Notes: generated from the sequence alone by a model not told the origin. 12,666 nt of DNA from Actinomycetes bacterium (GCA_024227975.1 JAAETV010000795.1:1-12666), one strand, 5' to 3'; numbered from the stretch's first letter, positions 6,751 through 12,666 are shown. A program made the numbers and translations.

Positions 6751-7476
6751 TCAGTCGCAGTCGCCCTCGAAGTTGCGTATCCGATCCTGCTTGACCCAGC
6801 CTTGGCCGAGCGGGCTCTCGAGCTGATACCAGCCTCCGTCGGCTGGGGTGTAGGCAATAGCTCGAGCTGATCCCGACGTCTTGCCAATCGACCCTCCATC
6901 TTCTGATGGCTCGGGGTAGACCTTGCTATTACGCCTGACATCGACGAAGCAGTTGTCCAACTTGTGATACGGATCAGCCGTGGTGGTTGGGGCCTCGGTC
7001 GTGGTCGTGGTTGGAGCCTCGGTCGTGGTCGTGGCTGGAGCCTCGGTCGTGGTCTGGGCCGTGGTCGTCGTTTGGAGGGTGACCGTGGTCGACGGTGTCG
7101 CCGTACCCAGAGGACGCTCAGCTTGGGGGATGACACCGGGCCCGACCGTCGCCGGGACGGCGTCATCCTCACCATCGTCGAGGGGGGAGAGGTCACTGGC
7201 GGCGTCAGCAGTACTGGCCACGTTGGGCAGAGTGGGGTTGCCTAGAGGATCAACACTGGTTGCTTCCCCTGACCCACGCAGATAGAGGATGGCCCCTAGA
7301 CCCACGACGAGGACAAGGGCCCCGACCACCAGCGATGAGCGTTGGTTGTGGATGAGGTCAGCTAGCTGGTCGGTCCAACGCCGATCAGGCTGAGAGCTGA
7401 CGAAGTGCGTCGGCTCTTGGAGGAATGGTGGCTCCTCCTGGGCAGTCCGCGATTCTTCGCCCTCAGTGGTGAACAC
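6751..7476 (-). CDS. Single-pass membrane protein with Thr-rich linker and C-terminal SH3b domain
   Basis: A 241-residue protein, not assigned to a named family. Layout: an acidic, probably cytosolic N-terminus (1-46), one membrane segment (about 48-66, SSLVVGALVLVVGLGAILYL), a Pro/Ala-rich stretch, a Thr-rich linker (130-167) with TTTEAP units, and a compact C-terminal domain (176-240) that looks like bacterial SH3 (VYPEP near the start, GWYQLESPLGQGWVKQDRI near the end). C176 and C240 bracket this domain and could form a disulfide outside the cell. SH3b domains in exported proteins often bind peptidoglycan or peptides, so an envelope role is inferred. The start is GTG 7476; an in-frame TGA three codons upstream excludes a longer form, and no clear ribosome site is visible. 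The second SH3b protein at 9372-10316 has the same design. Confidence 0.82.
   Translation of the reverse strand: MFTTEGEESRTAQEEPPFLQEPTHFVSSQPDRRWTDQLADLIHNQRSSLVVGALVLVVGLGAILYLRGSGEATSVDPLGNPTLPNVASTADAASDLSPLDDGEDDAVPATVGPGVIPQAERPLGTATPSTTVTLQTTTTAQTTTEAPATTTTEAPTTTTTEAPTTTADPYHKLDNCFVDVRRNSKVYPEPSEDGGSIGKTSGSARAIAYTPADGGWYQLESPLGQGWVKQDRIRNFEGDCD
6989..7060 (-). repeat. Three tandem 24-bp repeats coding for the Thr-rich linker
   Basis: Three adjacent units (6989-7012, 7013-7036, 7037-7060) are nearly identical and share the segment GCCTCGGTCGTGGTC on the plus strand. Each codes eight residues of the TTTTTEAP type in the SH3b membrane protein. Unit length keeps the frame, so changes in copy number would only alter linker length. 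Confidence 0.85.
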
Positions 7477-7527
7477 AAGGCATCAATGTAGCTGATTGGG
7501 GACCGAGCGGCCTGTCACGCCCCTGTA

Positions 7528-7543
7528 GGCGCTGGTCCGCGCC
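7528..7543. terminator. Short hairpin between the SDR and SH3b genes
   Basis: GGCGC and GCGCC around a 6-nt loop (TGGTCC), in the 73-bp gap between the SDR stop (7550) and the SH3b protein start (7476). It could attenuate minus-strand read-through, but in that direction no T-run follows. The T-rich flank (CTCTTTTC) lies on the wrong side for the local genes. Weak call. Confidence 0.22.
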
Positions 7544-7549
7544 CTCTTT

Positions 7550-8374
7550 TCAGCGGGTCAGCGACTGGTCGTTCTGTAGGGCGTTGAGCTGTTTGGCGAC
7601 CATCGAGGCCATCTGCGGGTGGGTGAGAATCCAGAACTTGTCGTTCACTATCGCGTCGAGGACCACGGGGCCCACCTCGTCGGGGTCCATGCCCTCGGCC
7701 AGGGAGCGGGTGAGGATGTCCCAGAATTTCTGGCCCGTTTCGGTCTCGACGTGCTTGGCCGCCGACACCGGATCGCGGTTCCGTTGGCTGTCGACGATAT
7801 TGGTGTTGATTGGACCGGGGCAGAGCACGGATGCTCTGACCGGCGATTTCGTCAGACGCAGATCTCGTTCCAGGCTGGCCATCAGGGCGACGACACCATG
7901 TTTGGCCACATTGTAGGCCCCAAGCGATGCGCCGGCGTAGAGGCCAGCCATCGATGCGGTCGAGTTGATGTGACCCTCACCCTGGCTCTCCATGAGGGGA
8001 AGGAAGGTGTGGACCCCATGGATGGGGCCCCAAAGATCGATGTCGAGAGTCCAGCGCCAATCCTCGATGGAGGTAGATCCCACGGGGTCGGAGATGCCGA
8101 TACCGGCGTTGTTGCACAGAACGTGAACTCCACCGAACCGGTCGACGGCTGAAGCGGCAAGCGCCTCGACCTGATCGATCTTGGACACGTCGGTTTGTAC
8201 ACCCAGTGCTTCGGTGCCCCCGGCCGCCAGCTCGGCCACGACCTCGTCGAGGGGTGCCTGCTCGATGTCAGCCACGACCACGGCCATGCCAGCGGCTGCG
8301 AAGCAGCGGGCCATGCCTCGTCCGATACCGCTGGCCCCGCCGGTGACCACCGCTGTCTTGCCGGCGACCTCCAT
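7550..8374 (-). CDS. Short-chain dehydrogenase/reductase (classical SDR)
   Basis: A 274-residue Rossmann-fold oxidoreductase. Cofactor loop TGGASGIG (11-18), D36 ending strand 2 (VVVADIE), which favours NAD(H) over NADP(H), structural NNAG (88-91), and catalytic S141, Y154 and K158 (YNVAK) at standard spacing. The fourth tetrad residue, normally Asn in a VNLxG context, reads Asp here (D113 in DIDLWG). After the active site, PGPINTNI matches the usual PG loop with the substrate-covering helices following. Length is typical. It would oxidise or reduce an alcohol/ketone substrate that cannot be named. The ATG at 8374 overlaps by one base with the TGA of the upstream Rv2466c-like gene (TGATG), indicating translational coupling. 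Family call very sure; substrate unknown. Confidence 0.95.
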   Translation of the reverse strand: MEVAGKTAVVTGGASGIGRGMARCFAAAGMAVVVADIEQAPLDEVVAELAAGGTEALGVQTDVSKIDQVEALAASAVDRFGGVHVLCNNAGIGISDPVGSTSIEDWRWTLDIDLWGPIHGVHTFLPLMESQGEGHINSTASMAGLYAGASLGAYNVAKHGVVALMASLERDLRLTKSPVRASVLCPGPINTNIVDSQRNRDPVSAAKHVETETGQKFWDILTRSLAEGMDPDEVGPVVLDAIVNDKFWILTHPQMASMVAKQLNALQNDQSLTR

Positions 8375-9147
8375 CAGCTGGTCTCGGTATCTGCTGCGAG
8401 GTGGCCGCGGCGGTGGCCTGCGGTCCAGTCTTCCTGGGCTGGAAGATTGGAGACCCCGCCCAAGATATTGAGCTGGGGAACCTCTCGCATGCTTCGCTTC
8501 ATCTCGGCGAACCCAGGAAAGGCGGCCAGGGTTGTGACCGCATCCCAGAGGGGGACGGCGTCGGCATCGCTCGGAACCCTGGAGATCACGGGCCCGAAGA
8601 AGCTGAGGCCGTCGGGTGGCTGGAATGTGATGATCGGTGTTCCGACGTCGCGCCCGGTGCGAGATAGAGCCAGCTCGGTCTCGTCGTCGAGCAGCTGATC
8701 CCAGGAGGTGTCATCAAGTGAGCTGGCATAGGTGGTCGGCAGACCGGCTGTCTTCAGTACCTCAGTGGCGTGCTCGGTTGAGCTGAGGTGGGCCCGCATG
8801 CCTGAACCTTTCGGCTTGTCCCAGTAGCTCTCCCCGTAGGCCGTAACCAGGGCGGCCAAAGGTTCTCGGCCGAGGTCTGCCCTGATAGCAGCGGCCACCC
8901 GCAACATGCGAAGGCCGGCGGTGTGGCCGTGCTCGTACTCAGGGGGGAACTCGGTGGCATAGTCCTTGTCCTTGTTGAGCAGGCGCAAGGAGATGAACCG
9001 CCAGTCCACCCGGTAGCCGGTCTGGTCGGCCACCTTGACCAGCCAGCGGGATGTGATCCAGGCAAAGGGGCAGATCGGGTCCCAGAAGAACTCGATGTCG
9101 TATTCACCCTCGGGGGCATTGGTGGTTGTAACTGTTGTCTCGGTCAA
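8374..9147 (-). CDS. DsbA/thioredoxin-fold protein of the mycothiol-dependent nitroreductase Rv2466c family
   Basis: A 257-residue cytosolic protein of the DsbA-like thioredoxin fold with helical insertion. The segment FFWDPICPFAWITSRWLVKV (20-39) and the later FFGPVISRVP align by eye with Rv2466c of M. tuberculosis, a mycothiol-dependent reductase that activates nitro prodrugs. The cis-proline loop is VGTPIITF. The active-site motif here is C26-P-F-A29: the nucleophilic cysteine is kept, but the second cysteine of the CPWC motif is Ala, so a monothiol mechanism with mycothiol is likely. Other fits are FrnE or 2-hydroxychromene-2-carboxylate isomerase, which share the fold. The start is TTG 9147, supported by GAGGGA 7 nt upstream (9155-9160). 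Its stop overlaps the SDR start. Mycothiol is confined to Actinomycetota, which supports the taxonomic guess. Confidence 0.88.
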   Translation of the reverse strand: MTETTVTTTNAPEGEYDIEFFWDPICPFAWITSRWLVKVADQTGYRVDWRFISLRLLNKDKDYATEFPPEYEHGHTAGLRMLRVAAAIRADLGREPLAALVTAYGESYWDKPKGSGMRAHLSSTEHATEVLKTAGLPTTYASSLDDTSWDQLLDDETELALSRTGRDVGTPIITFQPPDGLSFFGPVISRVPSDADAVPLWDAVTTLAAFPGFAEMKRSMREVPQLNILGGVSNLPAQEDWTAGHRRGHLAADTETS

Positions 9148-9154
9148 GAGCCGG

Positions 9155-9160
9155 TCCCTC
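9155..9160 (-). promoter_or_regulatory. Shine-Dalgarno site supporting a TTG start
   Basis: GAGGGA on the minus strand with a 7-nt spacer to TTG 9147. No ATG or GTG is better placed, so the rare start codon is accepted for the Rv2466c-like gene. Confidence 0.6.
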
Positions 9161-9168
9161 TCGTGGCC

Positions 9169-9291
9169 TCAGTGGCTGGTGTTGTGCTCGTCCGTCGATG
9201 CCACCTCGACGACCTCGCCCTGGTCGATGGTTGGTGGCGGTTGCTCGAGCCGAATCACGTCAGTGCTCACCGCCGGTCTGAGTCGGTACAC
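9169..9291 (-). CDS. Possible 40-residue small ORF upstream of the Rv2466c-like gene
   Basis: GTG 9291 opens a 40-codon frame ending at TGA 9169, only 21 bp before the TTG of the next gene. The product has no membrane segment or cysteine and reads MYRLRPAVSTDVIRLEQ, then an acidic tail ending DEHNTSH. A second GTG at 9270 would give 33 residues. Third positions are mostly G or C, as in the neighbouring genes, and an in-frame TAG lies just upstream of the first start. A weak AGTAGG lies about 8 nt before GTG 9291. I recognise no family. It may be a real small protein or leader peptide, or only a chance open frame in high-GC DNA. The rest of the 9148-9371 gap shows nothing I can name. Confidence 0.25.
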   Translation of the reverse strand: MYRLRPAVSTDVIRLEQPPPTIDQGEVVEVASTDEHNTSH

Positions 9292-9371
9292 CAGTCTGAC
9301 CTACTTCACCGACCGAGTGCACAATCGGGTCTGAGGGCCATATCGACGAGAAACCGACTGGCGAGAGGACA

Positions 9372-10316
9372 CTAGGTACAGGTGTAGCTGTGGTCGGCGA
9401 CATCGTCGACTTCGACCCAGCCGAGTGTTCCTGCGACTTTGATGTTGTACCAGGTCGGCTCGGGTTCGCCCGAGGTGGTGATGACGTCATAGGTGCCGAC
9501 GGGGATGTGCAGCAGATACTCACTGCTGTCGTTGGGGGAGACCCTGAGGTCTGCTCCGGTCTCGTCTATCAACACCGTGCAAGAGACCAATCCGGTCGTG
9601 ACTGGCGATGTGCTGGTAGTTGCCGTTGACTCTGAATCGGTTGTTGTTGTCTGACCGACAGTGGATGTCGTGGTCGGAGTGGTTTGGGTGGTGGTCGATG
9701 TTGTTGCTGAGCTGGTGGTCGTGGTGCTGGACGCCAGTTGGCTGGTCGAGGGGCCGAGGGGTCCCGCCAGGCTCGTCGTCGGCCCCGCCACCATTTCGAA
9801 CTGGGTCGATTGGGGCCCATTCGATGATGTAGAGGAGGAAGACCGGCTGGTGGCGTCCCGGCCAGAAGCGGAGTCTGCGTCGGTTGAGGTAGCGACATCA
9901 ATGGTGGAGGACGAGGTGTTGGGGCCGCCGCTGATTGCTGGTGCCGCGCCCGTTCGTGAGGATGGGCCGGCGACCCCTTCGATCAGGGGCTCCAGGGCTG
10001 AGCTAGCCCGATCGGCTTCGATCGTTGTCGGGTCGGGGGAGCTTTCTTGGCCGAGGACGGTAAAGGCCATGACCGCGATGAACACGGGGGACAGCACGAC
10101 GATCCCGAAGCGCCAGCGAAATAGCGCGTCGGCTACCTTGGCAAGCAGGGGATCGTTTCCCGAGTCGATCTCTATCAGTGTGATGTCAGCTGTCAACTCG
10201 GGTTCGACGAACCCCAGGTCCGACCCGGTGTCCTCTCCAACCGCCACGGGGGCCAACCTAGCGCACTCGCGTCCCGAGCAGGGCTCAATAGGGTCGAAGA
10301 AGCTCTGAACTGTCAC
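9372..10316 (-). CDS. Second single-pass membrane protein with Ser/Thr-rich linker and C-terminal SH3b domain
   Basis: A 314-residue protein from GTG 10316 (322 from TTG 10340 in the same frame; neither has a clear ribosome site, so a leaderless transcript is possible). Layout: a cytosolic N-terminus with C13 and C18 (EPCSGREC), one membrane segment (about 69-89, GIVVLSPVFIAVMAFTVLG), a long low-complexity Ser/Thr linker (about 95-240), and an SH3b-like domain (246-313: ADLRVSPNDSSEYLLHIPVG, then WYNIKVAGTLGWVEVDDV). C246 and C313 sit at the two ends of that domain, as in the protein at 6751-7476. The LRVSPN start is typical of SH3_3 domains. An envelope-anchored, extracellular ligand-binding role is inferred; the ligand is unknown. 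It is divergent from the MFS transporter gene with about 60 bp between starts. Confidence 0.82.
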   Translation of the reverse strand: MTVQSFFDPIEPCSGRECARLAPVAVGEDTGSDLGFVEPELTADITLIEIDSGNDPLLAKVADALFRWRFGIVVLSPVFIAVMAFTVLGQESSPDPTTIEADRASSALEPLIEGVAGPSSRTGAAPAISGGPNTSSSTIDVATSTDADSASGRDATSRSSSSTSSNGPQSTQFEMVAGPTTSLAGPLGPSTSQLASSTTTTSSATTSTTTQTTPTTTSTVGQTTTTDSESTATTSTSPVTTGLVSCTVLIDETGADLRVSPNDSSEYLLHIPVGTYDVITTSGEPEPTWYNIKVAGTLGWVEVDDVADHSYTCT

Positions 10317-10360
10317 AATGCTGTCGGTGGAGGAGGACAAAGGACCAGCTGTCGGACGCC

Positions 10361-10375
10361 GACGGCAGGGCCGTC
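10361..10375 (+). promoter_or_regulatory. Small hairpin holding the ribosome site of the MFS gene
   Basis: GACGGC and GCCGTC form a perfect 6-bp inverted repeat around AGG, two bases before ATG 10378. The presumed Shine-Dalgarno AGGG (10367-10370, 7-nt spacer) lies in the loop and first stem base. It could tune initiation or be a chance feature of the short divergent region. Confidence 0.3.
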
Positions 10376-10377
10376 AG

Positions 10378-11616
10378 ATGGGGGATTTCGATCTGGTGGC
10401 CGCGTTGCGCCAGCCCGGCTTTCCTTCTCTGTATGCCGCTGGTTTCCTCTTCAACACCGCCCGCTGGAGCCTGAGTTTCTTGGCCGCCTTTGTGGCCAAT
10501 GATCTGACGTCTTCGCCGCGTGCGGTCCAGTTGACGGGGGCAGCCATGTGGGCCCCAATGTTGGCGGCTGGGGTTGTGGCCGGAGGGCTGGCCGACCGGT
10601 TGGACCGAAGGAGGATCCTGGTCACCGTGGTGGCGTTGTTGGTGCCCGTCGTCCTCATCTTCGCCACCCTCGATCTGACCGAGGCGTTGGCTGCGTGGAT
10701 GTTGTATCCCTTGATGGTTTGGGTCGGCCTGTCTTGGGTGGCCGACATGACCAGCCGACGAACGCTGGTCCTCGACATCGTTGGGGTCGATCTCATCGAC
10801 AACGCCATGGCTCTCGAGTCGTTGTCAACAGCAGTTGGCCTGTCCATCGGCGTGGTGGCGGGAGGAGCGGTGGTCGATGCTCTCGGAGTCGGACAGGCCT
10901 TCATCGTCGTGGCTGCCATCCTGGCTGTGGCCGGGCTCCTCATTGCTTGGTCGGGTAGGTGGATGGCCCCGGCGGAGTCGAAGAAGGCCGGACCCGATCC
11001 TGTGGTCTACACCGAAGCCAGAGAGGGTCTGGGGGCTGCGGTGGGCGATGGGCTACGTTTGGTCAGAACCAATCGGCGATTGGGGGCCGGTCTCGGGGTC
11101 ACGGTCGTGGCCAACACCTTCTACTTCTCGCATACACCGCTGGTCCCGGTGTTCGCTGAGGATTTAGGGGCCGGTCCCTTTGGCGCCGGTCTGCTCGCTT
11201 CTGCTGGTGGGCTCGGGATGATGGCGGCCGCTCTGATCGTGGTTCGCTGGGAGCCGCCCCGTGGTATCACCTATGTGGTTGGGGCCATCGTGGCCTTGGC
11301 TGCGCTCACCGGGCTCGGCGTGTTCACCAGCTATGGGCCCGTCTTCGTTTCGCTGGTCATAGCTGCTATTGGTTTCGGGCTGTTTGCTGCCACCCAGTCC
11401 GCGGTCATCTTGACCAGTGTCGACGAGGAACACCGGGGGAAAGCCATGGGATTGTTGAGCATGGCCATCGGTGCTCTCCCTTTCGGCATGTACTCCTTGG
11501 GCGAAGTGGCAGAGGTCACCAGCCCTCGCTCGGGTGTCATCGCCTTTGCCATCATCGGGTTGGTGGTGATGGTGGCTTGGGTCGGTCGACGTCGCGAAGT
11601 GTTGGCTGCCCGCTAG
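10378..11616 (+). CDS. Major facilitator superfamily exporter (MFS_3 / EntS-like)
   Basis: A 412-residue polytopic inner-membrane protein with hydrophobic segments throughout, consistent with about 12 helices. Between helices 2 and 3 lies MFS motif A, GGLADRLDRRRI (69-80). A polar loop with PAESKKAGPDP and a basic segment near GLRLVRTNRRLGAG divide the N- and C-terminal halves. The overall pattern resembles the EntS/MFS_3 group of proton-driven exporters of siderophores, macrolides and other small molecules; substrate not predictable. ATG 10378 is preferred because AGGG lies 7 nt upstream and homology starts there (DLVAALRQPGFPSLYAAGFL). ATG 10318 in frame would add 20 residues and almost touch the divergent SH3b gene start. 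A hairpin with a T-run 139 bp downstream probably ends the transcript. Confidence 0.92.
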   Translation: MGDFDLVAALRQPGFPSLYAAGFLFNTARWSLSFLAAFVANDLTSSPRAVQLTGAAMWAPMLAAGVVAGGLADRLDRRRILVTVVALLVPVVLIFATLDLTEALAAWMLYPLMVWVGLSWVADMTSRRTLVLDIVGVDLIDNAMALESLSTAVGLSIGVVAGGAVVDALGVGQAFIVVAAILAVAGLLIAWSGRWMAPAESKKAGPDPVVYTEAREGLGAAVGDGLRLVRTNRRLGAGLGVTVVANTFYFSHTPLVPVFAEDLGAGPFGAGLLASAGGLGMMAAALIVVRWEPPRGITYVVGAIVALAALTGLGVFTSYGPVFVSLVIAAIGFGLFAATQSAVILTSVDEEHRGKAMGLLSMAIGALPFGMYSLGEVAEVTSPRSGVIAFAIIGLVVMVAWVGRRREVLAAR

Positions 11617-11644
11617 GGCTTCGAGCGCCACGAGAGAGGTATTG

Positions 11645-11691
11645 CTGCCGACGGTGAAGGAGGGGTTGTTCCGTTCAGCTTTCGTCGGCAG
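11645..11691. repeat. 9-bp perfect inverted repeat downstream of the MFS gene
   Basis: CTGCCGACG (11645-11653) and CGTCGGCAG (11683-11691) flank a 29-nt loop that contains AAGGAGG. It starts 28 bp after the MFS stop. It could be an mRNA 3' stabilising stem-loop; it lacks the T-run of an intrinsic terminator. Confidence 0.45.
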
Positions 11692-11754
11692 GCCGACCGA
11701 GTTAGCCTCATCGTGTTCTGTCCCCCAGATCCTGTCTGAGCGTCAGGCCAGTAA

Positions 11755-11777
11755 CAGCCGGTATCGGCTGGGCTTTT
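11755..11777 (+). terminator. Intrinsic terminator candidate of the MFS gene
   Basis: CAGCCG and CGGCTG form a 6-bp perfect stem with a GTAT loop, followed by GGCTTTT. It is the only hairpin plus T-run on the plus strand after the MFS stop at 11616. Confidence 0.55.
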
Positions 11778-11791
11778 GCGCCAGGCACTTT

Positions 11792-11824
11792 GGGGTCAGA
11801 CCCTAGGTTGGGGGGTCTGACCCC
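11792..11824. terminator. 12-bp perfect inverted repeat between convergent genes (U-less terminator or REP-like hairpin)
   Basis: GGGGTCAGACCC (11792-11803) and GGGTCTGACCCC (11813-11824) pair perfectly around a 9-nt loop. It lies 41 bp beyond the stop of the RND gene and could terminate that minus-strand transcript, or both. No T-run follows in either direction. Each arm is itself nearly palindromic (GGGTC-AGACCC), the form of many REP-type extragenic repeats, so a dispersed element is the main alternative. Confidence 0.5.
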
Positions 11825-11864
11825 GAGGCTCGACGTGTCCGGGACCTCAATCTGGTCCCGGGTT

Positions 11865-12666
11865 CTAGCCGACGAAGACCCGTTCGTAGTCGTTGTCATC
11901 AGCATCGTTGACATCAGGCGCCCGCATCGACGTCGGCCGCCAAGGGGTGACGAAGCGATCGCGAAGCGCCTCCACCGCAAGGTAGTAGAACGGGAACGAC
12001 ACCAGAACGAGGAATGTCGAAGATAACAGACCGAAGATGATCGTCATACCCAGGGCCTCCCAGAAGGGGTCGGAGAGGGCAAGCGGCAACAGACCAGCAA
12101 CCGTTGTCAGTGAGGTGGCGACGAGGGGCCGGAACCGATGGTGGACGGCCCGCTGGATGGCTTCGCTGCGGTCATGGCCCGCTCGACGTTCCTGGTTGGC
12201 GAAGTCGACGAGCAGGATGGTGTTGTTGACGGCGATACCGATCAAGCCGATCAAGCCGAGCATCACGAAGAAACTGATGACATTGCTGGTGGCCAGCAGG
12301 CCCCCGAACACCCCGAAGAAGCTGAAGGGGATAGCCAGGAACACCAACAGCCATTGGCTGGCCGATCGGAACTGGACCACCAGCAGAACCAGCATCGACA
12401 ACAAGGCGATACCAAAGGCAATGGGTAGCGACGAGAACGACTCCTGGTTGTCCGATTCGAAGCCGAAGTCGAAGTCCAAAGCGTCTGAGGCCAGGCCAAG
12501 TGAGGTAAGGCGGTCGGCATCGAAACGGTCTTCGACATAGGTCTGGGTCTGGGCCGTGGTTGTGCTCACGTCGGTGGCGTCGAATCGCGCTCGCACTTCG
12601 ACCAGCCGCCGACCATCGACTCTGGCCACGATGTCGCCGAATGCGACCGAGGTCTCAACGACATCA
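11865..12666 (-). CDS. RND-family efflux transporter, HAE/AcrB type, C-terminal part only
   Basis: Partial gene: 266 C-terminal residues are visible, the start lies beyond the right edge, and the stop is TAG at 11865. After a piece of the periplasmic-type porter domain (to about residue 100 of the visible part) come five hydrophobic segments, matching the last five membrane helices of AcrB-like pumps. The conserved block GLIGIAVNNTILLVDFANQ with HHRFRPLVATSLTTVAGLLPLAL is diagnostic of the HAE/AcrB branch and not of the MmpL/MMPL branch usual in actinobacteria. Such proteins export drugs, lipids or metals by proton antiport, normally as trimers with a membrane-fusion partner, none of which is in the window. 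The gene converges on the MFS exporter. Family call sure; substrate and completeness unknown. Confidence 0.93.
   Translation of the reverse strand, partial: DVVETSVAFGDIVARVDGRRLVEVRARFDATDVSTTTAQTQTYVEDRFDADRLTSLGLASDALDFDFGFESDNQESFSSLPIAFGIALLSMLVLLVVQFRSASQWLLVFLAIPFSFFGVFGGLLATSNVISFFVMLGLIGLIGIAVNNTILLVDFANQERRAGHDRSEAIQRAVHHRFRPLVATSLTTVAGLLPLALSDPFWEALGMTIIFGLLSSTFLVLVSFPFYYLAVEALRDRFVTPWRPTSMRAPDVNDADDNDYERVFVG

Noticed and set aside
6687..7196. 170-residue N-terminal extension of the methyltransferase
   Set aside because: Its Pro/Arg repeats are the Thr-rich linker of the neighbouring gene read in another frame; AAAGGA before ATG 6686 gives a better start.
9276..9335. Three copies of GTCTGA(G/C) in the gap before the Rv2466c-like gene
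   Set aside because: Spacing is irregular (18 and 35 bp), so it does not look like a phased operator.
9600..9760. GT-rich simple-sequence stretch
   Set aside because: Explained by Thr/Ser codons of the SH3b protein linker; no non-coding role needed.
11666..11806. 46-codon plus-strand frame after AAGGAGG
   Set aside because: The TTG start is only 2 nt from the ribosome-like site, the frame runs through three inverted repeats and the terminator, and the product is unremarkable.

Overview
This is a high-GC window whose gene families point to Actinomycetota. They include an AfsR/SARP-type (BTAD) regulator fused to NB-ARC and TPR modules, a homologue of the mycothiol-dependent nitroreductase Rv2466c, an Rv2258c-like methyltransferase, and bitopic membrane proteins with long Thr-rich linkers before an SH3b domain. 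The mix, together with an AcrB-type RND pump, suggests an environmental lineage such as Acidimicrobiia, but that placement is inference. Codons end mostly in G or C and coding is dense, with no gene-free stretch over 250 bp. No rRNA, tRNA, CRISPR array, transposase or phage gene was recognised.

Layout: (1) 3265 to beyond base 1, minus strand: a giant regulator (wHTH, BTAD, class III nucleotide cyclase, NB-ARC, TPR) cut by the left window edge. It is preceded by four 11-bp direct repeats. (2) 3342-3830, minus: a YbaK-type aminoacyl-tRNA deacylase. (3) 3900-5567, plus: a ThDP-dependent acetolactate-synthase-like enzyme, divergent from the deacylase, with two palindromes at its 5' end. (4) 5577-10316, all minus: an SH3b membrane protein, a possible small ORF, an Rv2466c-like thioredoxin-fold protein translationally coupled to an SDR dehydrogenase, a second SH3b membrane protein, and a class I SAM methyltransferase. 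(5) 10378-11616, plus: an MFS exporter, divergent from the first SH3b protein. (6) 11617-11864: a convergent intergenic region carrying three inverted repeats. (7) 11865 to the right edge, minus: the C-terminal part of an RND transporter.

How the parts may work together: the left side is regulatory. The regulator probably senses through NTP/dNTP-dependent NB-ARC switching and may make a cyclic nucleotide, since the metal-binding and transition-state residues are present. The repeats at its promoter have the period that SARP proteins are known to recognise, so autoregulation is a reasonable hypothesis. The middle minus-strand cluster combines redox or small-molecule metabolism (SDR, Rv2466c-like protein, methyltransferase) with two envelope proteins of the same unusual design. 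The right side holds two exporters of different families. I see no strong evidence that the window encodes one dedicated new system. The best leads are the regulator with its phased repeats and the pair of Cys-bracketed SH3b membrane proteins.
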